Positions 6,927 through 16,071 are shown, counted from the stretch's first letter. The stretch: 64,000 nucleotides of DNA from Porcincola intestinalis (GCF_009696445.1 NZ_VULZ01000015.1:1-64000); one strand, 5' to 3'. The notes: generated from the sequence alone by a model not told the origin. Numbers and translations are program-made.

Positions 6927-9422
6927 TCACTTCAGTTTCACAATCGTCACGCCTGTGTCTCCTTCTCCATACTCGCCGAGCCGGTAAGACTGCACATGCT
7001 TGTTTTTTCGCAGGAAGTTCTGCACACCGGCGCGCAGCGCCCCTGTGCCCTTGCCGTGGACGACCCGCACCTCATCCAGGTGAGCGATCGCGGCATCGTC
7101 GAGGTACTTATCCAGGACGGAGACCGCCTCGTCCACCGTCATGCCGAGAAGATTGATCTCCGGCGAGACGCTCACAGACTTTGAGATTCGTACCTTCCCT
7201 GTAGCTGTATGCTCATACGACGGTCCCTTGATCGATACCTCATCGAGCAGTTCGATATCCTTCACATTGACAACCGAGTGCAGAATGCCCATCTGCACAT
7301 CGATATTTCCCGATTTGTCCGGGAGTGATCGCACGATGCCCTTCAGGTTCAGCGACAGGACCTTCACCGAGTCGCCCACCTGCAGCTTTCTCGCATCGAC
7401 TGCCTTGTGCGGCGTCTTCTCCTTCTCCTTTTTGCGGGAAGACTCCATCTTGTCCATTTTCCCGCGAAGGGCCGTCCGCCTGCGCTCCATGTCCCGGGCG
7501 GATATGGCGTTGCCGCTCATCTTGTTGAACGCGCGGATGGTCTCATCCGCATACTGCTTCGTGTCCCGCAGCAGATCGGCAGCCTGCTGTCTCGCCTTCT
7601 CCAGAATCTTATCCTTCGATTCCGCAAGCTTCTTCTCCTGCTCCTCCAGCGAACGTCTCAGCCGTCGGATCTCCGCCTGGTCCTTCGTCATCGCGCTCTC
7701 CGCCTTCTCCATGGAGACCCGGCGGCTCTCAAGGTCGGAGATCACGCTCTCGAAGCTCTCCTGCTCATCGGCTATCCGGCCCTTCGCATCCTCAATGATC
7801 TCGTCCGGAAGTCCTAGGCGCTTTGATATGGCGAAGGCATTGCTCTTCCCGGGCACGCCGATCAGCAGCCGGTAGGTCGGTCGCAGTGTCGCCACATCGA
7901 ACTCGCAGCAGGCATTCTCCACGCCATCTGTGGACAGTGCATAGATCTTGACCTCGCTGTAGTGCGTCGTCGCGACCGTCCGGATGCCCCGGCTGTGCAG
8001 GTGCGCCAGGATGGAAATGGCCAGCGCCGCCCCCTCCTCCGGGTCTGTCCCGGCGCCAAGCTCATCGAAGAGCACAAGACTTTTCTCGTCTGCCGCCTCC
8101 CAGAAAGAGACGATGTTCGTCATGTGGCTTGAGAACGTCGACAGGCTTTGCTCAATCGACTGCTCATCTCCGATATCCGCATAGATCTCGGTGAACATTG
8201 AGAGCCTGGAATGCTCCTTCGCCGGGATATGGAGCCCGGACAACCCCATGATTTCCAGAAGCCCGATGGTCTTCAGGCTGACCGTCTTTCCGCCGGTGTT
8301 CGGTCCCGAGATCACCAGCTGGTCAAAGTCTTCCCCCAGCCGGATGTCGACCGGAACGACCCGCCTGCGGTCAATCAGCGGATGGCGTGCCCGGCGAATG
8401 TCCACGATCCCCTGTTCATTAAAATCCGGCTGCGTGGCGTTCATTTTCTTGGCAAGGACAGCCCGCGCAAAGATGAAGTCCAGCTCCGACAAAATCTGAA
8501 TATCGGAAATGAGAGCGTCGCTCTGCTCCGCCGCCTTTTCGCTGAGCTCCTGAAGGATCTTCTCGATCTCCTTCTTCTCCTCCGCCTCGAGTGTCCGGAT
8601 ATCGTTGTTCAGCTTCACGACCGCCATCGGCTCGACGAAAATCGTCTGGCCGGATGCGCTCTGGTCGTGGATCATGCCCGGAACCTGGGAGCGGTACTCC
8701 GACCGGACCGGGAGGCAGTATCGGCCGTCCCGCTGGGTGATGACCGCATCCTGCAGAAATGCGCGGGCGGGTCCGTTCACCATCTGCTGCAGCTGAGAAT
8801 GGATCCGCTCCTCCGACAGGCTGATCTGACGGCGGATCCTGCGAAGATTCACGGACGCATCGTCTGCAATCTCGTCCTCTGACAAGATGCAGCGGCGGAT
8901 CTCCCGCACAAGCGACGGCACCGGCTCCAGATCGCAGAACAGCTCCGTCAGTGAATCCTTCTCCGGCTGATCGGCCTCCTCCCCGGATTCTCTCCGGCCT
9001 GCTCCCGCTCCGGCTTCTTCTGCCGCCATCTGGCGGTTCTTAGTCCAGTGTGCCGCCCCGTCCTCGACAACCGCCGGCTCCGGCTTCTTCTCGGATGGCT
9101 TGTCCTCCCAGGACTTCACCCTGGCTGCGGTCTCCAGAAGCTTTGCGATGTCCAGCAACTCTGTGATACTCAGGCTCCCGCCAATCTGAAGTCTTGCAAT
9201 GTCTGCACGCATGTCCTTCACACCGGAAAAGCTCACGCTACCCTTTTCATAGATTCTGCGCAGGGCGTCCGCCGTCTCGGTCTGCATCCGCTGCACCTCT
9301 TGGAGATCCTGTGAAGGCAGGAGCGCCTGGCACTTCTGTCTGCCCGGGAAAGAGCCCGCGCAGGCCACCAGCATCTCTCTAATCTTCGGATATTCCAGAA
9401 TTCTCAACGCTTTTTCGTTCAT
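6927..9422 (-). CDS. mutS2: Endonuclease MutS2 / ribosome-collision ATPase
   Basis: A protein of 831 residues. It has the MutS core and clamp regions, Walker A (GPNTGGKTVSLKT), Walker B (LVLFDELGAGTDPEEG), a long Lys/Glu-rich coiled coil, and a C-terminal Smr nuclease domain (DEVRVVHGKGTGALR). MutS2 suppresses recombination, and in Bacillus acts on collided ribosomes. The start at 9422 follows GAGGAGC; the longer frame to 9479 is not supported. It is about 45 residues longer than usual because of an insertion at residues 107-157 rich in Glu, Ala, Gly and Lys. It is transcribed divergently from yhaM. Confidence 0.93.
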   Translation of the reverse strand: MNEKALRILEYPKIREMLVACAGSFPGRQKCQALLPSQDLQEVQRMQTETADALRRIYEKGSVSFSGVKDMRADIARLQIGGSLSITELLDIAKLLETAARVKSWEDKPSEKKPEPAVVEDGAAHWTKNRQMAAEEAGAGAGRRESGEEADQPEKDSLTELFCDLEPVPSLVREIRRCILSEDEIADDASVNLRRIRRQISLSEERIHSQLQQMVNGPARAFLQDAVITQRDGRYCLPVRSEYRSQVPGMIHDQSASGQTIFVEPMAVVKLNNDIRTLEAEEKKEIEKILQELSEKAAEQSDALISDIQILSELDFIFARAVLAKKMNATQPDFNEQGIVDIRRARHPLIDRRRVVPVDIRLGEDFDQLVISGPNTGGKTVSLKTIGLLEIMGLSGLHIPAKEHSRLSMFTEIYADIGDEQSIEQSLSTFSSHMTNIVSFWEAADEKSLVLFDELGAGTDPEEGAALAISILAHLHSRGIRTVATTHYSEVKIYALSTDGVENACCEFDVATLRPTYRLLIGVPGKSNAFAISKRLGLPDEIIEDAKGRIADEQESFESVISDLESRRVSMEKAESAMTKDQAEIRRLRRSLEEQEKKLAESKDKILEKARQQAADLLRDTKQYADETIRAFNKMSGNAISARDMERRRTALRGKMDKMESSRKKEKEKTPHKAVDARKLQVGDSVKVLSLNLKGIVRSLPDKSGNIDVQMGILHSVVNVKDIELLDEVSIKGPSYEHTATGKVRISKSVSVSPEINLLGMTVDEAVSVLDKYLDDAAIAHLDEVRVVHGKGTGALRAGVQNFLRKNKHVQSYRLGEYGEGDTGVTIVKLK

Positions 9423-9527
9423 CTTGCTCCTCGTTCCGCTGCCACCGGATGGCAGTACGGCAGCACAGCCTGTCTCCACTGCCCATGTCCTCTTCCGCCG
9501 GCTCTTTCAACTGTTTTACGTAAATGG

Positions 9528-9570
9528 ATTTTATCACATTATGAAATGCGCGCCAAAGGTATGCTATAAT
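9528..9570. promoter_or_regulatory. Overlapping divergent promoters of mutS2 and yhaM
   Basis: Minus strand for mutS2: TTGGCG (9556-9551) and TAAAAT (9533-9528) are 17 bases apart. Plus strand for yhaM: an extended -10 TGCTATAAT (9562-9570) with a weak -35 (TGAAAT, 9542-9547). The two promoters occupy the same 40 bases, so polymerases would compete. Confidence 0.5.
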
Positions 9571-9658
9571 GTGACTGTTGTTTTCATTGCAGCAGATTTC
9601 CAGCATAATCACTTGAATTGTGGCACAGAAGGAAGAATTTTAGAAAGAAGTTTTCAGG

Positions 9659-10612
9659 ATGAAATACATTCAATCATTTCAGGAAGGCGACCATATCGGC
9701 GATGTCTATCTCTGCAAGCACAGGCAGTGCGCGACCTCTCGGAACGGGAAAAGCTACGAGAACGTCACGCTCCAGGACAAAACCGGAACCATCGACTGCA
9801 AGGTCTGGGATCCGGGAGCTGCCGGCATCGAGGATTTCAAGCCGCTCGACTATGTCTATATCACGGGGGAAGTGACCAGCTTCAACAACAGCCTGCAGCT
9901 GAACATCAAGCGTGCCCGCCCGGCATCTGCAAACGAATACAAGGCTTCGGATTATCTCCCTGTCAGTGAGAAGGATCCGGAACAGATGTATCAGAAGCTC
10001 ATGGCTTCTCTCGATGGGGTGAAGAACCCCTGGCTGAAGCAGCTCATCGCCAAATACTTCGGGGATGAGAACTTCAAGGCTGCCTTCATGAAGCACTCTG
10101 CCGCCAAGTCTGTCCACCACGGCTTTGTCGGCGGACTCCTTGAGCACACCTTGTCAGTTGTCACCATGTGCGAATTTTTCTGCACGCAGTATCCGTACCT
10201 CAACCATGACCTGCTGATCACGGCAGCCGCATTTCACGATGTCGGCAAGCTGAAGGAAATCTCTTCCTTTCCGGAGAACGACTACACCGACGACGGTCAG
10301 CTTCTGGGGCATATCGTGATGGGCAGCGAGCTGGTCGGCTACGGCTGCCGGACAATCAAGGGCTTCCCGCACCGCCTTCAGAGCGAACTGCAGCACTGCA
10401 TCCTCGCCCACCATGGAGAACTGGAATACGGGAGTCCGAAAAAGCCGGCACTTCCCGAGGCGCTGGCACTCAACCTCGCGGACAATGCGGACGCGCGCCT
10501 TGAGACCATGAAGGAGCTCATGAAGACCGATGAGTCCTCCACCGCGCCAGGCGGCTGGCTCGGCTTCAACCGGCTGTTTGATTCGAACGTCAGAGCTTCC
10601 GGCGAGTGGTAA
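9659..10612 (+). CDS. yhaM: 3'-5' exoribonuclease YhaM family (OB fold plus HD domain)
   Basis: A protein of 317 residues. The N-terminal OB-fold (residues 1-90: VTLQDKTGTIDCKVWD, VYITGEVTSFNNSLQL) binds RNA or single-stranded DNA. The HD phosphohydrolase domain follows, with metal ligands in HHGFVGGLLEHT, AAAFHDVGKLKE, ILAHHGELEYGS and NLADNADAR. YhaM is a Firmicute exoribonuclease that trims RNA 3' ends. A single gene, divergent from mutS2, ended by a strong terminator. Confidence 0.93.
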   Translation: MKYIQSFQEGDHIGDVYLCKHRQCATSRNGKSYENVTLQDKTGTIDCKVWDPGAAGIEDFKPLDYVYITGEVTSFNNSLQLNIKRARPASANEYKASDYLPVSEKDPEQMYQKLMASLDGVKNPWLKQLIAKYFGDENFKAAFMKHSAAKSVHHGFVGGLLEHTLSVVTMCEFFCTQYPYLNHDLLITAAAFHDVGKLKEISSFPENDYTDDGQLLGHIVMGSELVGYGCRTIKGFPHRLQSELQHCILAHHGELEYGSPKKPALPEALALNLADNADARLETMKELMKTDESSTAPGGWLGFNRLFDSNVRASGEW

Positions 10613-10674
10613 CAGGCCGGGCTTATCCGGCGGATGATTGACAAACGAAGTCCTGCGGTGGACATACGGATAAT

Positions 10675-10714
10675 AAGAGAAAGGAGAGGGACCGCTGCCC
10701 CTCTCCTTTCTCTT
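10675..10714. terminator. Bidirectional terminator between yhaM and psd
   Basis: A perfect 16-bp stem, AAGAGAAAGGAGAGGG (10675-10690) with CCCTCTCCTTTCTCTT (10699-10714). It is followed on the plus strand by TTCG, the stem itself ending in a U-rich arm, and it lies between two convergent genes. Confidence 0.85.
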
Positions 10715-10805
10715 TTCGTATTGATCTATATGTTAAATCCAATTGTCGGCCTTGCATCCGTTCAACGAAACGATTTGTTCCGACGGATTGCCTGCATATG
10801 CTTCT

Positions 10806-12035
10806 TCAGCCCTGTTCTCCGTGGAACACACCATACTGCGCACGGCAGAGTACCTTCGCATAGCCATTGGCGTAGGTATCGTCGCTCGGTGCCGGCGGGC
10901 AGGTCAGCTCGAAGCCTGCCTTCTTCTCGAACAGCATCGCGCAGTCCGAGCCGCCGAACAGGAAGTATCCGAGCTCGTCGCCCTTCTTGATCTTCGCACC
11001 GGGAACGACTCCCTCTGCAAAATGAACACTCGACACCTGTCCCTGACCGACGGTGAAGACTGCAACGAGACCGTACTTGTCTGTCTCGATCAGCACACAG
11101 CCTCTGGTCTCGTATGCCTGCCAGCCCGCAAAGCAGGACTCCAGAACATACATCTGACGATCCGGCTCCCAGGTCGTGATGCCGCCGACCGCATTCGGAT
11201 TCTTAATCACATAGGTAGCGATGACCGTCCCGGAAACCGGGCAGTGCGCCCTGTGATAATCGTCAAAATTGAAGAACGTGTGGGTCAGCATTCCGCCGTA
11301 GAAGTGCTTCGCATACGGCGCACCTGCCTCCCCGAGCAGCTTCTCCACACTGTAGAAAGTCGATGTCTTGATGACAACCCCATGCTCATCCGTCACATCC
11401 GGCGAGAAGAAACGTCCCTTTTCGTCGATCTCCCAGGTTCCCTGCGGAAGCGAGTCACCCGGAGCCGCGACAACCGAATCATCCTTCGCGCCTGCAAGCG
11501 GCCTGGACTCATCTGCGTTCTTCAGTCTCCTTGAGAAGAACTGGTTGAAGGTATGCCAGTTGGACGGATCCTCAAACCACCCCTGATCCAGATGCCAGCT
11601 CGGATCCTTGTAGAGCATCTCGTAATACTCCGGCTTCCAGGATTCCTCGGTATCGAGAAACTGCTTGAGCGCATTGTTATAGTGGCGAAGCCACACATAG
11701 ATGGGTTCCAGAAACTGAACCGATGGTCTGAATTCCAGCTCTCCCTCCAGCTCCTTCAGCGGTCTGTCGAGCAGGAAATAGATATACAGGCAGCTCTGAT
11801 CGACCTTCGTTACAAACCGTTCGTAGCGCTCTTCCGGCAGGAAGGTCCACGGCATCGCCGTCAGGGTAAAGTCGATATAGTCATAGAATTCGTCAAGGCT
11901 GCGGACCGGATTTGTCCCGTGATCCGGGTTTTCCTTCTCCGCCAGCGCAATCGACTTTTCGACAAGACGCTTCAGGCGTCCGTCTCTGTCCAGCAGTTCC
12001 ATCAGTTCCAACGTCACTTCAGCATGGTTTTTCAT
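10806..12035 (-). CDS. psd: Phosphatidylserine decarboxylase
   Basis: About 409 residues. The C-terminal half carries the family features: FNQFFSRRLK, VVAAPGDS, HTFFNFDDYHRAHCPVSG with the active-site His, and FLFGGSDCAMLFEKK, where self-cleavage within the GGS motif (LGST in most homologues) makes the pyruvoyl group. It converts phosphatidylserine to phosphatidylethanolamine at the membrane. The N-terminal 200 residues resemble the longer PSD-like proteins of Clostridia. The start is uncertain: 12035 has only a distant AGAGAGG, and the frame stays open to 12218 without conserved sequence. No pssA is nearby. Confidence 0.85.
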   Translation of the reverse strand: MKNHAEVTLELMELLDRDGRLKRLVEKSIALAEKENPDHGTNPVRSLDEFYDYIDFTLTAMPWTFLPEERYERFVTKVDQSCLYIYFLLDRPLKELEGELEFRPSVQFLEPIYVWLRHYNNALKQFLDTEESWKPEYYEMLYKDPSWHLDQGWFEDPSNWHTFNQFFSRRLKNADESRPLAGAKDDSVVAAPGDSLPQGTWEIDEKGRFFSPDVTDEHGVVIKTSTFYSVEKLLGEAGAPYAKHFYGGMLTHTFFNFDDYHRAHCPVSGTVIATYVIKNPNAVGGITTWEPDRQMYVLESCFAGWQAYETRGCVLIETDKYGLVAVFTVGQGQVSSVHFAEGVVPGAKIKKGDELGYFLFGGSDCAMLFEKKAGFELTCPPAPSDDTYANGYAKVLCRAQYGVFHGEQG

Positions 12036-12368
12036 AATTACAGATATCGACCTCTCTTCTGACCAGACTCGCAGGCGGACACAATCCGCTGCTGTTATAT
12101 TCTGCAGGACTTCCTGCTGCTGCCTCGAATCCCCGGAAATGAGCCTCCCGTTTTTCCTCATGACAGCGAACCGATTTAATATACCACATATGTCAAGCCC
12201 CTGAAAGAGAGCGGACATAAAATCTTCTGTAACCCGGGATTTTTCAAAAATCTGCCTGAGAAACAGTCCAAACCGTCAAAGGGAGGATCTGAGAACTGCC
12301 ATCAGGAGCGGGTGCTGGCGGGCTTCCACAGTCCGCACGATTACAAGGCTGGCCCGGAAACTGACAAA
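12036..12368. other. Intergenic region upstream of psd
   Basis: 333 bases between psd and the M18 aminopeptidase gene, both on the minus strand. A weak extended -10 on the minus strand (TGGTATATT, ending near 12178) may be the psd promoter. I see no RNA gene, repeat or strong terminator here. Confidence 0.3.
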
Positions 12369-13784
12369 TCAGATCAGGCTGAAACGCCCTCTTCTCTCCG
12401 CCTTCAGCGCACTGGAGAAGAACACCTTCATCACGCGGATCAGGGCACCCGTGTCATGGACACCTGCCGTCTCATACGGCGAGTGCATGGCCAGCTGCGG
12501 CAGACCGATGTCAACCGTATTAACGGAGACATGTGCATTCGAGATATTGCCAAGTGTGGATCCGCCCACCATGTCTGACCGGTTCGTGAAATCCTGGCAG
12601 GTTTCTCCTGCCGTCTCCGCGATCGCGCGGAACAGCGCCGCAGAATATGCGTCTGTCGTGTACTTCTGGTTGGCGCTGTACTTGATAACGATGCCATGGT
12701 TCATCCTCGGCCGGTTGACCGGGTCTGCCTTGCCTTCCGCGTTCGGGTGCACCGCATGAGCGTTGTCAGCAGAAACCATGAAGCTCGATGCCAGCTTTCT
12801 TCTCTGGTCCTCCTCTGTCAGGCCGAGCTCCTGCCCGATCCGTGCCAGCGTGTCTTGAAGGAATGTGGAATCTGCTCCCTGCTTCGTCCCGCTGCCGACC
12901 TCCTCATTGTCAAAGACTGCCAGCACAGGGATCGCGAAGCCTGATTCCTGAGAAGCATCTTCGGATACATCTTCGGATATCGTTGCAGCATCGGCTGCGT
13001 CCGGGGCGCCGCCAGCCTTCTCTCCCGACTCGACAAACCCCATCAGATCGCCATAGGTACACTGCAGATCGTCCAGGTGCCCCGACGAGACGAACTCTCT
13101 GTTTGCACCCCAGATCGTCCCCGGCACCCGGGCATAGAGAAACAGGTCATCCCCCGCAATCTGTTCCTTCGGAACCCCGGCTGCCTCCGCGATCAGCTCC
13201 GCAAATGCTCCTTCGGCTGTCTCATCTCCCAGCACCGGGAGCACATCTGTCTGAACATTGTAATGCATCCCGTCGTTGGCCTCGCGGTTCATATGGATGG
13301 CGACATTCGGGATCATGACCAGATCGCGGTCGATGTTCACAAGCTTCGTCCGGAAATGATTTCCTTCCTTAATTATTATGCGTCCTGCGACGGACAGCGG
13401 ACGGTCAAACCACGGTGCGATCAGCATACCGCCGTACCGCTCCACATTCAGACGAACGTAAGCCCCGGCTGACTTCATTTCCGGATTTGCCTTGATCCGA
13501 AATGCCGGACTGTCGCTGTGCGAGGCTGCAATCATGTACCCGGTAAAATCCGCCACTTCCCTTCCGTCTTTCCGCTCGGGAATCCGGAACGCGATCAGGG
13601 ACGAATCATTGCGGGTTACAAAGTATTTTCCGCCGGCCTCCAGGCCCCAGCTTTCCTCCTCAGGGCACTCCCTGTATCCGTGCTTCTCCAGAATCTGCCG
13701 GATACTGTCGACTGTGTGGAATGCTGTCGGGCACTGACCGATAAACGCCAGCAGCTTCCTGGTTATTTTTTCATCTGAGGTCAT
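12369..13784 (-). CDS. apeB: M18-family metalloaminopeptidase (aspartyl aminopeptidase type)
   Basis: A protein of 471 residues. M18 features in order: AASHSDSPAFRIK with zinc ligand His89, APWFDRPLSVAGR, GHLDDL with the bridging Asp near 238, FDNEEVGSGTKQGA (catalytic and zinc Glu at 294-295), SADNAHAVHPN, and the final His region MHSPYETAG. M18 enzymes are cytosolic dodecamers that remove N-terminal residues, often acidic ones, from peptides. AGGAGAAAAG precedes the ATG. It has an insertion at about 253-282 rich in Ala, Asp, Glu and Ser just before the DNEE motif, longer than in standard family members. Confidence 0.9.
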   Translation of the reverse strand: MTSDEKITRKLLAFIGQCPTAFHTVDSIRQILEKHGYRECPEEESWGLEAGGKYFVTRNDSSLIAFRIPERKDGREVADFTGYMIAASHSDSPAFRIKANPEMKSAGAYVRLNVERYGGMLIAPWFDRPLSVAGRIIIKEGNHFRTKLVNIDRDLVMIPNVAIHMNREANDGMHYNVQTDVLPVLGDETAEGAFAELIAEAAGVPKEQIAGDDLFLYARVPGTIWGANREFVSSGHLDDLQCTYGDLMGFVESGEKAGGAPDAADAATISEDVSEDASQESGFAIPVLAVFDNEEVGSGTKQGADSTFLQDTLARIGQELGLTEEDQRRKLASSFMVSADNAHAVHPNAEGKADPVNRPRMNHGIVIKYSANQKYTTDAYSAALFRAIAETAGETCQDFTNRSDMVGGSTLGNISNAHVSVNTVDIGLPQLAMHSPYETAGVHDTGALIRVMKVFFSSALKAERRGRFSLI

Positions 13785-13973
13785 CTTTTCTCCTGCCTTT
13801 CTTCCTTTCTTCTTCGCCTCTGCGCGGTTGTTGTTTCTACTTCTTCAAGACACATGAGTCATCTTTCAGCGGGTATCTGTTTCATGCTCACGCGCTTTCC
13901 CCAGTATACACCCTTTCCGTCTCTCAGCATCCCTCACTGCTTTTCGCCCCTTTCAGATGTCCTGTATTTATCA

Positions 13974-14070
13974 TTGCTTTTTGCTTTTTGCTTTTTGCTC
14001 TTTGCTTTTTTCTCTTTGCTTGTTTCTGACTCTTTGTTTTTGCTCTTTAATCTATGCTCTTTGCTTTTTG
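13974..14070. repeat. Degenerate 7-bp tandem repeat (GCTTTTT)
   Basis: About 100 bases of pyrimidine-rich DNA made of GCTTTTT units, the first three exact and the later ones GCTCTTT, TGTTTTT and similar. It lies between two divergent genes, upstream of the amt promoter. It has no coding potential that I would trust. It may be a slippage-prone tract or a spacer; a function is not evident. The rest of 13785-14136 shows nothing recognisable. Confidence 0.6.
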
Positions 14071-14136
14071 TCAAAGTACCGCCTGGTTTGTTTTGCTGTA
14101 TTTACTGTTTTTCAGCCGGACATACGAAATTTTTGG

Positions 14137-14165
14137 TTGACACCTTCTTTGTTTCCCCATAAAAT
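14137..14165 (+). promoter_or_regulatory. Sigma70 promoter of the amt-PII gene
   Basis: TTGACA (14137-14142) and TAAAAT (14160-14165) are exactly 17 bases apart, close to consensus. The predicted start near 14172 leaves a leader of about 135 bases that contains two terminator-like hairpins. Confidence 0.7.
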
Positions 14166-14182
14166 AAGCCCTATCAGACGAA

Positions 14183-14268
14183 GGCGTCCCGCACAAGCGG
14201 GGCGCCTGTTGTTTTTCTCCAGCAAAGGCGCTGTCGGTCTGCTCTCCAGCAGGCTGCGGCGCTTTTTT
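14183..14268 (+). promoter_or_regulatory. Two tandem terminator-like hairpins in the amt-PII leader (attenuator)
   Basis: Hairpin 1: GGCGTCCCGC (14183-14192), loop ACAA, GCGGGGCGCC (14197-14206), then TGTTGTTTTT. Hairpin 2: 14227-14243 pairs with 14248-14263 around CTCC, with one bulged T at 14234, then TTTTTT to 14268. Both lie between the promoter and the ribosome site, and no plus-strand gene ends upstream, so they should act on amt itself. The 9-mer TCTCCAGCA occurs at 14216-14224 and again at 14243-14251. The hairpin loops do not show the hexaloop pattern known for ANTAR targets. Confidence 0.7.
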
Positions 14269-14305
14269 CATTGCAGGAGGAACAAGAACAAGGAGGAGGG
14301 AACTT

Positions 14306-16057
14306 ATGGAATACAGTATGACTACCGTAATATGGGTGCTCGTCGGCGCAGCCCTGGTCTACTTCATGCAGGCGGGCTTTGCCCTCTGCGAGGCCGGCCT
14401 CACAAGAGCCAAGAACACCGGCAATATCCTGATGAAGAACATGATGGACTTCTGTATCGGGACACCCTGTTTCTGGCTCGTCGGCTTCGGTCTGATGTTC
14501 GGCGGAACCGGCGCCATCATCGGACACCTCGATCCGATGATCCTCGGAAGCTACACTGCCGAGAACAGCGTTGTGCCGCAGACCATGCCGCTCTGGGCAT
14601 ATGTGATCTTCCAGACCGTCTTCTGCGCAACCGCTGCGACCATCGTTTCCGGATCGATGGCTGAGCGCACAAACTTCAAGGCATACTGTGTATACTCTGC
14701 CGTCATCTCGCTGATTGTCTATCCGATCAGCGGCCACTGGATCTGGGGCGGTGGCTGGCTCTCGACGCTCGGCTTCCATGACTTTGCAGGTTCCACCTGC
14801 GTCCACATGGTCGGCGGCCTCATCGCCTGCCTCGGCGCATGGATGCTGGGCCCCCGCATCGGCAAATACGACAAGAACGGCAAGGCAAGGGCAATCCCCG
14901 GTCACAACATGACGGCGGCCGCGCTCGGTGTCTTCATCCTCTGGTTCTGCTGGTTCGGTTTCAACGGCGCCTCGACCGTTGCCATGGATTCCGATGCTGC
15001 CGCTGTCACTGCTTCTCTTGTATTCGTCAACACTAACCTGGCTGCCGCTGTCGCAACTGTGGTCGCGATGATCTTCACCTGGATCCGCTATGGCAAGCCT
15101 GACGTATCGATGACCTTCAATGCAGCGCTTGCAGGTCTTGTTGCCATCACAGCGCCCTGCGACTGTGTCTCTCCGCTCGGAGCCTTCTTCATCGGTCTCA
15201 TCTCCGGCATTCTGGTCGTCCTGAGCGTCGAATTCTTCGATAACATCGCCAAGATCGACGATCCGGTCGGTGCTGTATCCGTACATATGGTCAATGGCAT
15301 CTGGGGTACCATCGCTGTCGGCCTGTTCTCCACCGGCGACGACGGGGTCGGCAAGGGTCTCTTTTATGGCGGCGGCTTCCATCAGCTCGGTGTACAGCTC
15401 CTCGGCTTCATTTCCGTTGCCGTCTATGTGCTGATTGTCATGTTCATCGCCTTCAAGATCATCGACAAAACCATCGGGCTCCGTGTACCGGCACAGGTCG
15501 AGATTGACGGCCTTGATGTCCACGAGCATGGGCTGACAAGCGCTTACTCCGGCTTCGCCATCACAGATGTCACCGATATGGATGTCAACCCGAACGACAA
15601 CACAGAGCTTGGCGAGGATGACTATGAAAAGGCAAGCGATGCACAGATCAATGCCGCTGTGAAGGTTACCCGCGAAGCACCGCTCGTCTCGTCCCTTGAC
15701 ACCGGTATCCACAAGGTCAGCATCATCTGCCGTCTGGCGAAGTTTGATGCCCTCAAGAAGGCCCTCAACGAGCTCGGCGTGACCGGCATGACCATGTACC
15801 AGGTTATGAGCAGCGGCATTGAGCGCGGCTCGTCCGAGCGCTATCGTGGTGCGGTCGTCGACTCGACCCTGATCCCGAAGGTCAAGGTAGAGGTCGTTGT
15901 CGGATCGATCCCGGTCGACAAAGTCATTGAAACCGCCAAGAAAGTCCTCTACACCGGCCGCATCGGCGATGGCAAGATCTTCGTCTACAACGTTGCGAAG
16001 GTCGTCAAGGTCCGCACCGGCGAGGAAGACCTCTCCGCTCTGAAAGATGTCGAATAA
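14306..16057 (+). CDS. Ammonium channel Amt fused to a C-terminal PII signal domain
   Basis: A protein of 583 residues. Residues 1-390 are an Amt channel: GAALVYFMQAGFALCEAG, the FHDFAGS Asp159, and the twin pore His at 167 (CVHMVGG) and 327 (SVHMVNG). A charged linker (about 391-465) leads to a complete PII domain, 469-575: VSIICRLAKFDALKKAL, a T-loop with ERYRG (Tyr513, placed like the modified Tyr51 of GlnB), PKVKVEVVV, and the signature TGRIGDGKIFV at 550-560. PII normally plugs Amt as a separate GlnK encoded beside it; here the regulator is tethered to each subunit. An AGGAGGAGGG site lies upstream. Its leader suggests control by attenuation. Confidence 0.93.
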   Translation: MEYSMTTVIWVLVGAALVYFMQAGFALCEAGLTRAKNTGNILMKNMMDFCIGTPCFWLVGFGLMFGGTGAIIGHLDPMILGSYTAENSVVPQTMPLWAYVIFQTVFCATAATIVSGSMAERTNFKAYCVYSAVISLIVYPISGHWIWGGGWLSTLGFHDFAGSTCVHMVGGLIACLGAWMLGPRIGKYDKNGKARAIPGHNMTAAALGVFILWFCWFGFNGASTVAMDSDAAAVTASLVFVNTNLAAAVATVVAMIFTWIRYGKPDVSMTFNAALAGLVAITAPCDCVSPLGAFFIGLISGILVVLSVEFFDNIAKIDDPVGAVSVHMVNGIWGTIAVGLFSTGDDGVGKGLFYGGGFHQLGVQLLGFISVAVYVLIVMFIAFKIIDKTIGLRVPAQVEIDGLDVHEHGLTSAYSGFAITDVTDMDVNPNDNTELGEDDYEKASDAQINAAVKVTREAPLVSSLDTGIHKVSIICRLAKFDALKKALNELGVTGMTMYQVMSSGIERGSSERYRGAVVDSTLIPKVKVEVVVGSIPVDKVIETAKKVLYTGRIGDGKIFVYNVAKVVKVRTGEEDLSALKDVE

Positions 16058-16071
16058 GTCCCAGTCGCAAT

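Noticed and set aside
14183-14206. ANTAR-type two-hairpin target in the amt leader
   Set aside because: The loops are ACAA and CTCC, not hexaloops with the required A and G, and the hairpins have long GC-rich stems typical of terminators.
14174-15712. Long minus-strand open frame (512 codons) opposite amt-PII
   Set aside because: It is the antisense of a clearly real gene with family motifs and shows the His/Asp/Glu-rich composition of a codon-bias shadow.
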